From Tritrichomonas foetus (Eukaryota; Parabasalia; Tritrichomonadida; Tritrichomonadidae): a DNA stretch of 64,000 bases. The notes beneath the pieces are model-generated. The model made no database searches, was not told where the DNA came from, and worked only from the letters and a program-made list of their open reading frames with translations. Of this stretch, positions 20,101-30,500 are shown piece by piece. The stretch lies in assembly GCA_001839685.1 (NCBI GenBank), contig MLAK01000634.1, positions 3,514 through 67,513 of the forward strand, in the 5' to 3' direction. Each line of letters begins with the position of its first letter. The first letter of the stretch is position 1. Position numbers and translations under genes: made by a program.

Positions 20101-21796
20101 AAAATGTATGAAGTCCCAATTCATGTGCTTGATCATCATTACATGACATTCCACGTGCCAGCAATTTTGTTGAAATATCCCAAGTTTCATATTGTTTATA
20201 ATCAGCTAAAACATCAAGTAAAAATCGTGAATAAGATCGAAATACAAATCGGTTATTTGGATACTGCCTAAGTAAATGAATAAATTCGGCCTCATTTTTT
20301 TCAATTGACATATACGTTTGATAAATTGCAGATTCCATTTCACCAATGTTAGATTGAATGATCATATCCCATACATTTCTTAATTTATGCTTGGTTGATT
20401 GAACTTCTTTATTCATTTTATTCAATTTAGATTTCAATACTGTTGATAAATTTGGCTCTCTCTGTCTGACTAAAACTGCCATTTGATCAATAATTTGTTT
20501 CACAAACCCACCTTTTAGATGATGTTGTTTGATACTTTTTCCTATACAAACTAATTGCATAGTTTCTTCTGGGTAAATGGCAGTAAATTTTGCATATAGA
20601 AACCACATTAATATATTGTTTGGCCATTGATTAGTAGCAGCTCTACAAAAGTTCCAGCTTAGGCAATATGGATGCGCATTCTCAAAACCAGAAACAAGAA
20701 TTGATGCATATTTTGAAGGACTTTTAATATATGTTGAAAATTCGCATTCATCATCCATGATTATATCTAGAATATTTATATGCATATATTTTATCTTTAA
20801 AAGGATAAAATGAAACGAAAAGACTGCAATAACCCAAACTACGACATAAACAATAAGGAAAAGTTCTTCCATTACTTTATCAATGAATAAATAGGCAACA
20901 ATTATTGCTAAACCAACCATATTACTAATAAATGTTGCAGCTATACAAGTAGAATGAATATGATTAGTAAAACCACCATCCAAAAAAATACTATATATTG
21001 CTACACCATTTAATACCATTGCTATTATTGTGGCTATTTTTCTTACTAATAATGTTGATGTTGATGCAATTCCAAGAACAAATGCAATCACATTTGTTAT
21101 AACGAAAACAAAATTTTGGCATTTATTTGTAACAGTTTGAAGCGAATTTGGTTGAAAAGTTAGTGAAATACTAATGACTTCACAATAAATAAATGCATAG
21201 CATAAAAAACAAAGCAAAGTAATCACAAGTAAAACTATACTTAAGGTTAATGAAATTGATTCATTATTGGATATCATTAAACCTATGAGTTCACCTGAAT
21301 ATGCAGCTGATAAAAATTCTAAGATAAACCCCAAAGAACTAAACAAAAAAGTAACAACTGATGGAATAGATTTTGGAAGTTTAGCATTTGATTCAAAATA
21401 TCTCGCAGAAAGCAATAAGAATCCGACCAAAAACACAATAAGAATATCAAAAACCAAAAGAAAAAATGGAATTACATTTCTTCTGGAATTTACGGGAATA
21501 AAGTAAATCGGCAAGACTATAATACTATTGATTTTTTCAAAAGCGGAACCAGATTCCCATAATGTTGGAAACCCCATACAAAATGATGAGGCTATGAGCT
21601 GCCATATTCTATAAATTGACATTATTGTGTGGAGCCAATGAAAATTAGGAGCTGTTGAATAAAGATATGAGAATAAAACAAAAAATTCGTTCCTCGTTTT
21701 CTTGTAGATATCTTTCTCTAATATTCCATGATATTTTTCTGTTTGTGATCCCATATTAGAGAAAGAAGATCTCGCTGATTCATTGTTATTCTCCAT
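17141..21796 (-). CDS. Membrane nucleotidyl cyclase with PAS domain (cyclase 1), substituted active site
   Basis: The first ATG is at 21796 (MENNNESARSSFSN, 1551 residues); the longer frame starts at a TTG. The N-terminal third has about ten hydrophobic segments. A cytosolic helical part (about 380-640) follows, then two further membrane pairs flanking extracellular regions (about 655-880 and 970-1170). A PAS domain follows (NNMPDSIMCVIGDHM, about 1225-1300). The C-terminus is a class III cyclase domain (about 1360-1540): metal Asp residues in SFIDIVEFT and IGDCYMSAGG, and the adenine-selecting Lys in KIKCIGD. The second base-selecting position is Glu (FEILG) rather than Asp. The transition-state motif NxAxR reads NMAQQM, so the Arg is Gln. 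The domain order matches the expanded trichomonad cyclase family. It may have reduced activity or need pairing with another cyclase domain. Confidence 0.9.
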   Translation of the reverse strand: MENNNESARSSFSNMGSQTEKYHGILEKDIYKKTRNEFFVLFSYLYSTAPNFHWLHTIMSIYRIWQLIASSFCMGFPTLWESGSAFEKINSIIVLPIYFIPVNSRRNVIPFFLLVFDILIVFLVGFLLLSARYFESNAKLPKSIPSVVTFLFSSLGFILEFLSAAYSGELIGLMISNNESISLTLSIVLLVITLLCFLCYAFIYCEVISISLTFQPNSLQTVTNKCQNFVFVITNVIAFVLGIASTSTLLVRKIATIIAMVLNGVAIYSIFLDGGFTNHIHSTCIAATFISNMVGLAIIVAYLFIDKVMEELFLIVYVVVWVIAVFSFHFILLKIKYMHINILDIIMDDECEFSTYIKSPSKYASILVSGFENAHPYCLSWNFCRAATNQWPNNILMWFLYAKFTAIYPEETMQLVCIGKSIKQHHLKGGFVKQIIDQMAVLVRQREPNLSTVLKSKLNKMNKEVQSTKHKLRNVWDMIIQSNIGEMESAIYQTYMSIEKNEAEFIHLLRQYPNNRFVFRSYSRFLLDVLADYKQYETWDISTKLLARGMSCNDDQAHELGLHTFSLLPSHIKNSVIVKINTESFDDISALETINPDGMDESMEHFYTISDMINNITIPSISRTKVLRIILLIVCVVMVIIAGILFDNFYLSTLSEPLNFIYAFSYMRSMCFHLTAYSIQTVFEKMPSLIQEEFPDLDNLVYLGSTEDTQKQLLHLVKESSLLTVKLGEMQNYRSGNEYMDRARAFIFTDTFQYRTFPSYRNWTHIQMTPYSVFQEYIRLCSSLGNENNITEYNLGDPAIQASFNAMGTMSTIISEALDEVSNYMVHNHKNKTLIVKIVFYTGLVVIPIILIVVIIILLLYIDKDKKAIFKCLAALPKNTVSNIAERLKILKKDANSEGTTTITDGEVNKQEDNMIKILATSDSKKNSRASSDSVSFIGTIIQSICVIVSLVLLSNLFITQSQSLYEAAPHIDYMMGAFGYQIGSFVNLMMIVSIGSGHPIPDIEPLRLKAGLELRSSISVDYLNKLRYGDKESGVVPFKHFSEGMEKAVETTHCLDVDLPSTLHDVYSCFQPENIYMLFDAFSAWLYTPYFQSNGETMFSFNDEMYSGLWHIENIHLYNAFYAPLFSNIVPDVVDDVDDDIPLIFGLSSLFIVIAILTEIVVFYFINETEKRLRYALRLLLHCPPNIITQNPTIMSVLSGNFRKKSNDPTNRDEKYYDSIANNMPDSIMCVIGDHMVFKIRFINQSSLRLFGKTQQECIGLDINDLVDKELNPDLISCLKLTESQVIDDIEYKKSDGQVIHFAITTARLKNETIISFRDTTNTIRYNTLIAEEHAKSDMLLASILPANLAKRVQQGETDICFSVQSVTISFIDIVEFTPWCGSMEASDVMITLNNLFTRFDRIVNSKSTMTKIKCIGDCYMSAGGIFMEVNQPALHAKEVVDFGIASIDAVEDLNSEIGQSLRIRVGVNTGGPVVGGVLGIGKPTFEILGPAINMAQQMEHCGVPMQVHVSRHVYELIYGDCFQIKERGEIAIKNGKVVTYLVTKKEQQS

Positions 21797-23010
21797 TTTA
21801 ATGAATTGTACTTTTTGTATCAAGAAATAATACGTGAGTCCTGAATTCCTGAAAATAATATTTTCGGATTTTCGAACAGAAAATCAAGAATTAAACTCCT
21901 CGAATTTAATCCAGACATTTTCGGAAGGAGTAAATTACACGTTAAACAAAATTAAACACAATTTATTCTTTGTGAGAATCAAATTTAGAAGTTTTAAACA
22001 AAGTTCGTTAATTTTACATTATTTCAATTTTGTTTAACATAATTCAATATTTATTTTTTGTTTAACATAATTCAATATTCAATCACATTTTCAGGTCAAT
22101 CAATATTTTCATATGATAAATGATCATTATTCAATTCGAATTGAATAGCCGAATACCCGTAACTGCAGTCTCTAAAAAGAAATTGTTATTTTCGGGATAT
22201 TCAAAAAGAACTTCAAAATAAAGTTATTCTTTCATTTAATCATGTGTAAAAGAAAGAGAATTTATATATCTGAATTAATGGTAAATAATTACGGGAAATA
22301 AACTCCGAAGAACTTTAGTGATTATCATATTTTTGTCTATTTTCATTTTTATGACAATTATTAACTTAGTGAATCCCTTTCATGAATATCTATCTGTTCC
22401 GTTGATGGAAATATACTTTTTTCTCCATTCATCATGCATTTCTTGTAATAAGACTAATATTTAACTCACGAGAATAATATTTCACTCATATGAATAATGG
22501 TTCATTCATATAATTAATTATTATTCAAAATGATTTATAATTTTTAATTCACAAAAAAGTTTTACACTATATGACCCAACTCATTTATTTATTTCTAATC
22601 TTATTAGCTCGAGAGCCTATTAGATTTCGAATTTCTCTATTTCAAAACATCGCTCAAGTTGTGAAAAGCAACCAGCGCAATAATGTCACTTGTTTGTTGG
22701 GCAGACATGTGAACGAAAAAAAAGGATGCAACTTGGATGAAATATATTTCATCTAAACTAATAAGCTTCGCGTATTATCATTCCAAGTTGGATAAAGACT
22801 AAAATATAGAAAATAATTCAAAAACATGTGTGTAATGAGATGGAATTGGATTCAGCATATTTAGTTGTGAGGAATTAGGGAACATTAATTTCTAATAGAA
22901 TAATACAAATTATTGGAATTCATCTTCATAGATGATAAAAAACTTAAAAGAAGTTTGTTTAGACTATTCATATTGGGAGAAAAAATTAATTTATTTGATT
23001 GTTTATTATA
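21797..23010. other. Intergenic, short direct repeat, no gene seen
   Basis: About 1.2 kb of AT-rich sequence. TTTAACATAATTCAATATT occurs twice close together around 22033-22080. Small open frames here (21834-22037, 22571-22756) have no recognisable content. Confidence 0.55.
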
Positions 23011-24457
23011 TTATGCGTTATTTAAGGAGGTATCTGATTCACATTTCTCGAGGAAAGAAACTATATCATCATGTGAATAATTTTCAGCCAGTTCAAGTGG
23101 GGATAAATCAATTTTTTAAAAAACTCCATTTATATAATATGAAACATAATTTGAAATTGTGAATAATTGAGCAATTATCATAGTAGTTGAATTTTTTGCT
23201 TTCAATAAAATATTTAACAATATTGAGATGATCAGCTCTTACTGCAGATAGTAATGGTATTTTTTTAAAATGATTTCAATACACCATTTGAATTATGATA
23301 AAAAACAATTATTTTCTTTGTGATAATCACATTTAACAACATCAATGAAAAATCTAACAAAATCTAAAAATCCTTCAAAAGCTGCATAGTCAACAGGTGT
23401 TGAGTAAATATTACATAAAAATACCAATGTTATCATATTCATTAAAAATCCCACTTGTTTTATTTTTGTCTTCATTATGAACTTCATTATATATTTTCAA
23501 AAGCACTTTATAGTTTGATACTCGAATACATTCTGAGATATTGTCAGCTGTGAAATTAATTCCATTATGATGAATGTAATCCAGCAAGTCATCATGCATA
23601 AATTCAATAGCAATATTTAAATGCTCTGATGTATATTCTTCTTTAGTCTCAATGAGATGAATAATATCAAAATTTCCACCAGCAACTGCATATTCTATAA
23701 TTGTATCGTTAAATTCATGACTTTGATTCATAAATAAGAATTTAAAACATTTGATTGCACCAAAATATGCAGCATACTGAACCAAATAAATCCATTTCGT
23801 CATAATATGAAATTCTTCATATGATTCAGGAATTGTTGTATTAATATCAAAGTTTTTACTAGAAATATATTCTTGAAGTTTATTTACATCATCTTCTTTT
23901 ATTATTTGATAAATTTCATCATTTCTATGAAGAGTATTTCGTCGGGCATAAAGTTCTTCAATTGGTAAATTCAAAAATTCCATAAATTCTTGAAAGTATT
24001 TATATCTTGTAATCACATTACTATGAGTTTTGATTTCTGGTGCAAGATGATAAATGGAATTAGGTTGACAATGATATAAAAACATTGGAATATTATCAAT
24101 ATGATCTTTGATTTGTAAATATATAGAGATCAAAATAACGGAACGAAGATAAACTTTTTCATCCGAAATATCAAAATCGCAAAAACTGTCTGCGATATTA
24201 ATGTATGATTGGAATTTTGAAAGGATCTGAACCAAAATATCATAAAGATGAGGTTTAATATAAACAATAGATGATGCAAGTCTTAAAACAGAATATCCGA
24301 TCTCAATTCCAAAAGGATCTGAATCTTCAATAAAAACTTTATTCTCAAGGAAAGAAGAAACTTCTTCTGCATTTTCTTGTGTTATATTGTAAAATAAATC
24401 CTGAAGCTCAGCAAGAACATCAAATTTTTGTTGAGTGTAATTTAGCTGGTTTGACAT
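23011..24457 (-). pseudogene. Frameshifted ankyrin-repeat (DUF3447-type) gene
   Basis: From ATG 24457 an open frame of 348 residues encodes a helical N-terminal region, then a DUF3447-like pattern (YLVQYAAYFGAIKCFKFLF, EYAVAGGNFDIIHLIE, LNIAIEFMHDDLLDYIH). It stops at 23411, but the ankyrin homology goes on in other frames: STPVDYAAFEGFLDFVRFFI (frame open to 23293), then LLSAVRADHLNIVKYFIES near 23180-23240, then SPLELAENYSHDDIVSFLEK and a TAA at 23011. At least two frameshifts and a stop separate these pieces. The intact ancestor would be about 480 residues. The long 5' frame could still make a truncated protein. This is a multicopy trichomonad family; function is probably protein-protein interaction. 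Confidence 0.75.
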
Positions 24458-25422
24458 TGTTTTGTTGAAAGTGTCACTTTCCTCATAAACTATTCAATAT
24501 TCACTTCACTACGAAATGTCATAATTATTCGAATGTTGGTTGGGTCAGCTTTTAAGACATTCCATGAATTTAGATATCGAGATTATGCACAAAATAATTT
24601 TGAAAAACGAAAACCGTGGGCATAAGGATTTTTAGATGATTTAGAATTTTATCTCACATCTCCTCCATTTTTTTTTAATGACGAAAATATATTCGATGAA
24701 GTATCCTTTATTTAATGTGGAAGAAATGGTATGATAATAAAAAGTATGTTTGTTGCTCCATAAATGTGTAATCGAGCTTTCATTGTTGAATACCGATATC
24801 TTGTTCCATGAATTCCAGCGAGGTGTCTTTGTCATGATAAAGTTATTTCACAATTTGATTCATTGATCACAATTGATGTTATATGTTTTGCAAGATATGC
24901 CTAAGGAGTTCTCCTACAGTATTGCCGAATCTTGTACATCAATAATGTGGATGAGGATCACTTGGATAAATAATTTGAGTATTGGGTTGAGTGAAGACGG
25001 TTTTTACAACTCTCATTGGTGAATGTTGATGTGATGATTCTCTGAAAATTGTGAAATGATTGAAATTTGATCTATCCTAAACAAAAAGTGATCCTACCCA
25101 TTCAAATGCCATGTTTTTTGAGGAAACTCAGTCTATGATATTCTACTAAAAATGTATAGCTTCTTGCAATTAGGAAGAGGATTTATATACTATAGAAAGA
25201 TGTCGAGCTTATTCAGTTTTTTCTCAAACCCTTGGCAGACACGCGATCTCAAAATGAATTTCCATTTCCCATCTAAAATTCACCTCATACTTTCCACACT
25301 GGTCAAATTTTTTCTTCATTCAATGAATGAATATTCAATACATAACTGGCCTAAACGATAAAAAATTTAAAATAATAATGATCGTTGTATTTTTTTAAAC
25401 GTACATTTTACAATTTCACAAA
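24458..25422. other. Intergenic, possibly very old coding debris
   Basis: About 1 kb without a gene. On the plus strand, 24555-24980 has one frame with fewer stops than its neighbours and protein-like stretches (for example EFRYRDYAQNNFEKRKPW), but I could not place it in a family and the stop density is only mildly low. Confidence 0.45.
25416..25420 (+). promoter_or_regulatory. Initiator-like TCACA before the TTLL gene
   Basis: TTTCACAAAATG: TCACA matches the trichomonad initiator and its A is 5 nt before the ATG at 25423, a typical very short 5' leader for the group. Confidence 0.45.
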
Positions 25423-27432
25423 ATGAATGCAACGAAAAAAAGCCCAGTTTTACGAAAACAACCAAAAATTATCTGGGCAAACCTTTCAAATACACATTAT
25501 ATGTCAGTCCGGCAATGCGTTGAAGAACTTGGATACAAAATTACAGAATCAGAATACAAAAATATGCTTTTATGGTGTGACGGAGGTGGATCTATCGACA
25601 TTGCTTCCAGTCTACAGCCATGGCAATTTTATAACCATTTCCCAGGAATTTGGTCAATTGCCCGCAAAGTTGAACTCGCTCGAAATTTTGATCGAATGTC
25701 ACGAATTTCGCCAAATGTAATGAATTTTCATCCAAAATCGTTTTTATTACCAGGCCAATTTTCTGACCTTAAGACATATATGCTTTCAATTCCGAAAAAA
25801 ACAGATCGAACATTTATCGTAAAACCCGATCGCGGCTCGCAAGGAAGAGGAATTATTTTAATACAGGATCCTGATGAAATTGAAGAATATTTTGACATGT
25901 CGGTTGCGCAACAATATATTGATCCATATCTGATTGATGGTTATAAATTTGACCTTAGAATTTATGTTCTTGTGACCTCGGTTGATCCATTAAGAATTTA
26001 TATTTATAAAGAGGGAATGGCCAGATTCTGCACTGAAAAATATGTTGTTCCAAAATCTTCAAACCTTGACCAAGTTTTTTCACATTTAACTAATTATTCA
26101 CTCAATAAAAAGAATGATCACTTCCAACAACCAAATCAAGCAGAAAATGCTGACGAAGGTAGTAAAAGAAGCTTATCATCAGTATATCATTACATCCGAC
26201 AAAACGGTGGTGATGTTGAGAAAATTCAAAGTGATATCGAGTCGATTATTAGACTTACGCTTGGATCAATTCAATCATTTCTTTCAAATAGTTATCACAC
26301 TGCTGTCAATAGCAAAGATGAAAAATCAAGGTGTTTTGAAATTTTAGGATTTGACATTTTATTGGATTCGAAACTAAAACCGTATCTTCTTGAAGTTAAT
26401 TGCATGCCATCTTTAGCTTGTGATTCACCATTTGATACTGCACTTAAATTCGGTGTAATAAAAGGTGCTTTGAAAATTCTTGATTTATCACCAACATTCA
26501 AAAAACAAGTTTTAGCACGACAAAAAGCAGTCACACAAGTTCGAATTAGTGGTGCAACTAAATTAAAAATTCCAACTTTGTTTGTTCCTGAAGTAGAAAC
26601 GGAAATATCTAAAACGACACAATGGAAACAAATTTATCCGTTTACTGAAGACCTTCTACAATATGAATACAACCAAAATAATTCTTTAATAATGGAAGAA
26701 ATTCTTGCAAAACAAAAAGAATGTCCAGTTGGTGCTGCTGTTGAAACTGCTGCATCTCGAGCAAGGAAAGAAGCAGTACTTGCTCAAATTAAATTGAATG
26801 AAAATAGATCAAATCCTCCAAAAAGTGCCCGTCCTGCTTCAGAAAGAAGAAAAATCAATGTGACAAAAGATAATAAAGAAAGTAAACAGAAGTTTAAACC
26901 ACCACCAAGAGTTGCGAGTATTAAACCAAAGGTGATAAAACCAGTAAAAGTGGGCGAGTTACAATCACCAAAACTCATTAATGAATTCGCAGATTTACCA
27001 ATGCAAACAATTGATGAATATGAAGAACGTGAAAGATCAAAAAGTATCAGGAAACAAGCAAACCTTGCAAGTGCGATAATGCTCATTCAACATATTAAGA
27101 AAATATTAAATAGTCAAAATCAGTCGTCACAGGCACAACCGAAACCAAATAATCAAGCTCCAAAACCAAAATTACCACAAACTGTTATTCAACCACCTCA
27201 AATGGTTCAGATTAAATCGAATCAAAACATTAACAATCAACAAATTCGTGCTAAAAATGCGAATAATTATAATAATAATAACAATATGAATAATTATTAT
27301 AATTTTAATCAAAACCAGAATCAACTATGGGGAGATCAATGGAATAATTACCCTACTAAAAAGAGAAGTGCTTCAGCTAGAAAGAATCCAGGCGCTCCAC
27401 TTCGACAACTGCGAGTCGAATACATACCTTAA
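25423..27432 (+). CDS. Tubulin tyrosine ligase-like (TTLL) polyglutamylase-type enzyme
   Basis: 669 residues, ATG 25423. The TTL domain spans about 10-365. IIWANLSNTHYMSVRQCVEE and KMLLWCDGG-like start; WSIARKVELARNFDRM; FIVKPDRGSQGRGI (about 130-145, ATP-grasp Lys and Gly loop); YIDPYLIDGYKFDLRIYVLV (about 165-184); QVFSHLTNYSLNKKN; FEILGFDILLDSKLKPYLLE and VNCMPSLACDSPFD with the magnesium-binding Glu and Asn of LEVN. These match TTLL glutamylases rather than true tyrosine ligases. Family role: ATP-dependent addition of glutamate to tubulin tails on axonemes and cytoskeletal microtubules, fitting a flagellate. The C-terminal 300 residues are basic and then Gln/Asn/Pro-rich, likely a microtubule-targeting tail. 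It is convergent with the next gene, 162 bp between stops. Confidence 0.9.
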   Translation: MNATKKSPVLRKQPKIIWANLSNTHYMSVRQCVEELGYKITESEYKNMLLWCDGGGSIDIASSLQPWQFYNHFPGIWSIARKVELARNFDRMSRISPNVMNFHPKSFLLPGQFSDLKTYMLSIPKKTDRTFIVKPDRGSQGRGIILIQDPDEIEEYFDMSVAQQYIDPYLIDGYKFDLRIYVLVTSVDPLRIYIYKEGMARFCTEKYVVPKSSNLDQVFSHLTNYSLNKKNDHFQQPNQAENADEGSKRSLSSVYHYIRQNGGDVEKIQSDIESIIRLTLGSIQSFLSNSYHTAVNSKDEKSRCFEILGFDILLDSKLKPYLLEVNCMPSLACDSPFDTALKFGVIKGALKILDLSPTFKKQVLARQKAVTQVRISGATKLKIPTLFVPEVETEISKTTQWKQIYPFTEDLLQYEYNQNNSLIMEEILAKQKECPVGAAVETAASRARKEAVLAQIKLNENRSNPPKSARPASERRKINVTKDNKESKQKFKPPPRVASIKPKVIKPVKVGELQSPKLINEFADLPMQTIDEYEERERSKSIRKQANLASAIMLIQHIKKILNSQNQSSQAQPKPNNQAPKPKLPQTVIQPPQMVQIKSNQNINNQQIRAKNANNYNNNNNMNNYYNFNQNQNQLWGDQWNNYPTKKRSASARKNPGAPLRQLRVEYIP

Positions 27433-27594
27433 TTTGTTTGAATAAATATTATAATATTCGATAAATTATGTTTTCTATATTTGTTTCCTGAAGAGTTCTG
27501 CTAGGGAACTCAAAATCAGAATAAAAAAAGAAAGAAGTAAAATCTTAAAAGTTAAGAAAATACAAAGATATTTAAATGTTTACACAATATTATT

Positions 27595-30500
27595 CTATGG
27601 TGAGTTGGCTTTAGATTTTGGAACAGCAAATTCTTCAATAAGCTTCAAAATTTTTTGCAAGTTGTCGTTATCCGATGCAATTGCACATGCTTGTAAGAAA
27701 CTAATATATTTAGATTGTGCTTCCCTTCCACGTGCATCCAATACATGTGACAAAGGCAACATAATTGCCTGTATGATTTTAATTTCATCAAACGAAAGTT
27801 TCAAAGAAGGAGTTTGTTGTGGAAGTATTTGTTGTCTTTTCAGAGCAATTCCAAGAACAGACAAAGCCAAATCGACATACCGTTTTGGTGAATTGTTATC
27901 ATATGCCAAATATCTAGAATACAATGAAGAAAAGATGGAGAAATAATTTTGAATAATCTCATCTTTATTTGTTTTGAGATTAAACAAAATTATGAAAAAG
28001 TGATTTGCTGTTTTTCTTTCTTCTTCATCTTTAGAAATCAAACTAGCAGCCATTTTGATTATAATTGCATTAAAAGATCCCATAATCACAGTTGGGTCTT
28101 GAACAATATCAATAATTGTGAATAAAACTGCTGAGAATTCTTCAACACCTAAAAAGCTGACATCATTCATTATAACCATGTTCATAACTTTTAACAATTC
28201 CCCTGCTTTTGCTAAAATATAATGACTATCAAGCACAAGAACAATTCGAAGGAATAAAAGGAAATTCACTTTTGTAGAAGATGCTGTTGGTTTTCCAAGT
28301 GAGATGAAAAGTGCAATTAGTAAATTTTGTAAGTTTTCTTTTGCTAATTGCTTAAGTCTATCACGTGTAAGTGAATCAGCTAAATAAACCAGAATTGGTG
28401 GTAAATTTTCTATAACAAATTTTTCATTCTTAAATTCAGCTAATAAAAGCTTGAAATTCGAATCAAATTCACGATCAGAGTTATTCATTTTAATTGCACA
28501 TGAAACTTGCTTCAAATAATAAAAGTTTGTATTAGATAATCTATCTAAATATTTTGCATCAAATGGTGTTCGTTCCATTATTCTTTTAATTATCTTGAGA
28601 AGATGATTTTGTTTATTGATTTTTTGAACGGGCAAACGTCGTGATTCACTTGAACTTAATTTACAAAACTTATGAATACACTTAGTTAAATTATTAAGAT
28701 GTGGTTCTCTAAAGAAATCAGTCCATTTACTGAAAGTCGTTGAAGTTAGACATAAAACGATAATGAATGATAAAACAAGTTCGTTATGATTTTGTTCAGA
28801 ATCAAACTCCATTATTAAAACAGTGAGAATTTGTTCAACTCGACTAATTATGTCAACTGATGGTGGTACGTTATTTTTAATTAATTCAAGAATACAGTCA
28901 ACAACTGAGGGAATAAAGGTTGGATTTTGGGCAAGTGAGCGAATATGCGATTTGTTGAATGAATCTTTCGTTGTATGTTCAAATAAATAAGGAACAAGTA
29001 ATTTGGAATCATGTGAAGCAAAAACTTCAAGAATTTGAAGATATGTTAAATCAATACAAACACCGACCTTCAAGTCAGATTTCCTAATTGCTTTAAAGAA
29101 CAAAGGCAAAATGGGACATTTTTCATCAAGATATCGTTCTGGATAAATTCGAATGACTGCATTGAAGAATGCAATTATGGCAACTTGATTATTATAATTT
29201 GTGTTTAAGTAATGTGCAAATAAAAGATCACTTAAAAGAACAGTTGTATCAAATGAAAACTTCTTGGAAAGATCTTCAACAAATGGAGATATGGTTCTCA
29301 ATGCGCTGAACAAAGATGTGTTGTCAAATTCGGGAAATTCAGTATCATCTAGATGTTCGACAACTTTTAAAGTTTTAATACAGAATTTTCTTATTGATTT
29401 TGTTCTGGCAAGAATGTTTGCAATGAAAACATGATCAAATCTTTGGAAAAATGATATTTTGTCTTGATTTGCAATAATTACACGACGTAAACATTTAAAG
29501 AGCGCTTCATTTTCTTCATTCTTTAATAATTGCGGTAAAAGTACTTTTGAAAATGCTAAAAGTGGCAAATTTCCATTGAAGAATGCTTCCTCAAATTTGG
29601 ATTTTCGCGAAATTTGGTCTTTTATTACTAAATTAATGTAAACATTTGAAATTTTTGCAGCAAGTTCTTCAGTCATTGTTTGATTAACATTTAATGCAGT
29701 CACTAAAGCATTTTCGAATGTAGGAATATCACAGCCATTTACATTTGAACACATTCTATCAATGATTGAATGAATAATTTCTCTTTGTTTCATTTGATTA
29801 CAAACTGCAGTAATTGCTTTAAACGTTTGTGTTAAATACTGTGTTGGTTGATCTGCCGGGAAAGCAGTAAATAAAACATCAAGAAGAAGTTGTGAATAAG
29901 GCAAATATGTAGAAATAACCGAAATCACATTCAAAACTATTGGAATCACATCAACTTTAGAATGTTCAGGATGTTGTGGCTTTTTCTCGAAATTAAATAG
30001 AGATTGTAAGAAACCTTTGGGTTCATCGATTTTATTGTGATCAGATAAAAGTTTCTTTAATTCGGCAAGAGTTTCTTTTTCCCAATTGGTTGCGGCTGCT
30101 GTGAATAAAATTGGCATTAATTGTTTCTCTTTCATTAATAAAAGAGCAGAATTATGAAGAATTGTTGGATCAGTTGAAATTGAAACAAGAACAATACACA
30201 TTTGAAACTCTTGCTTACTAAGTCGTTCAAGTCCAATTTTGAAAAGTTGATCTCGCCATTCGGTATTTGATGTCAGAGCATTATGAACAAAATGCGGCCA
30301 AATATTTGATTCATCATTCAAAGCTTGAACGAAATCAAAAATTTTACTTTTTCCTTCATTACAAGCTTTGAAATATCTAATTAAAGCAGAAATTTGCCAA
30401 AATGATTTTCGATAACCAAAGAAATGCACAGAGAGAGTTAAAACAGAATGATTTAAATTACTAGGGGCAGAAATTACTGGTAAAGTTTTCTTTTTCTCAA

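Noticed and set aside
23011..23162. Plus-strand open frame at 22932-23162
   Set aside because: It is antisense to the 3' end of the ankyrin pseudogene, whose minus-strand translation shows clear ankyrin motifs.
24555..24980. Plus-strand frame with protein-like stretches and several stops, considered as a transposase relic
   Set aside because: Stop density is only mildly below expectation and no catalytic motif of any transposase family could be aligned.
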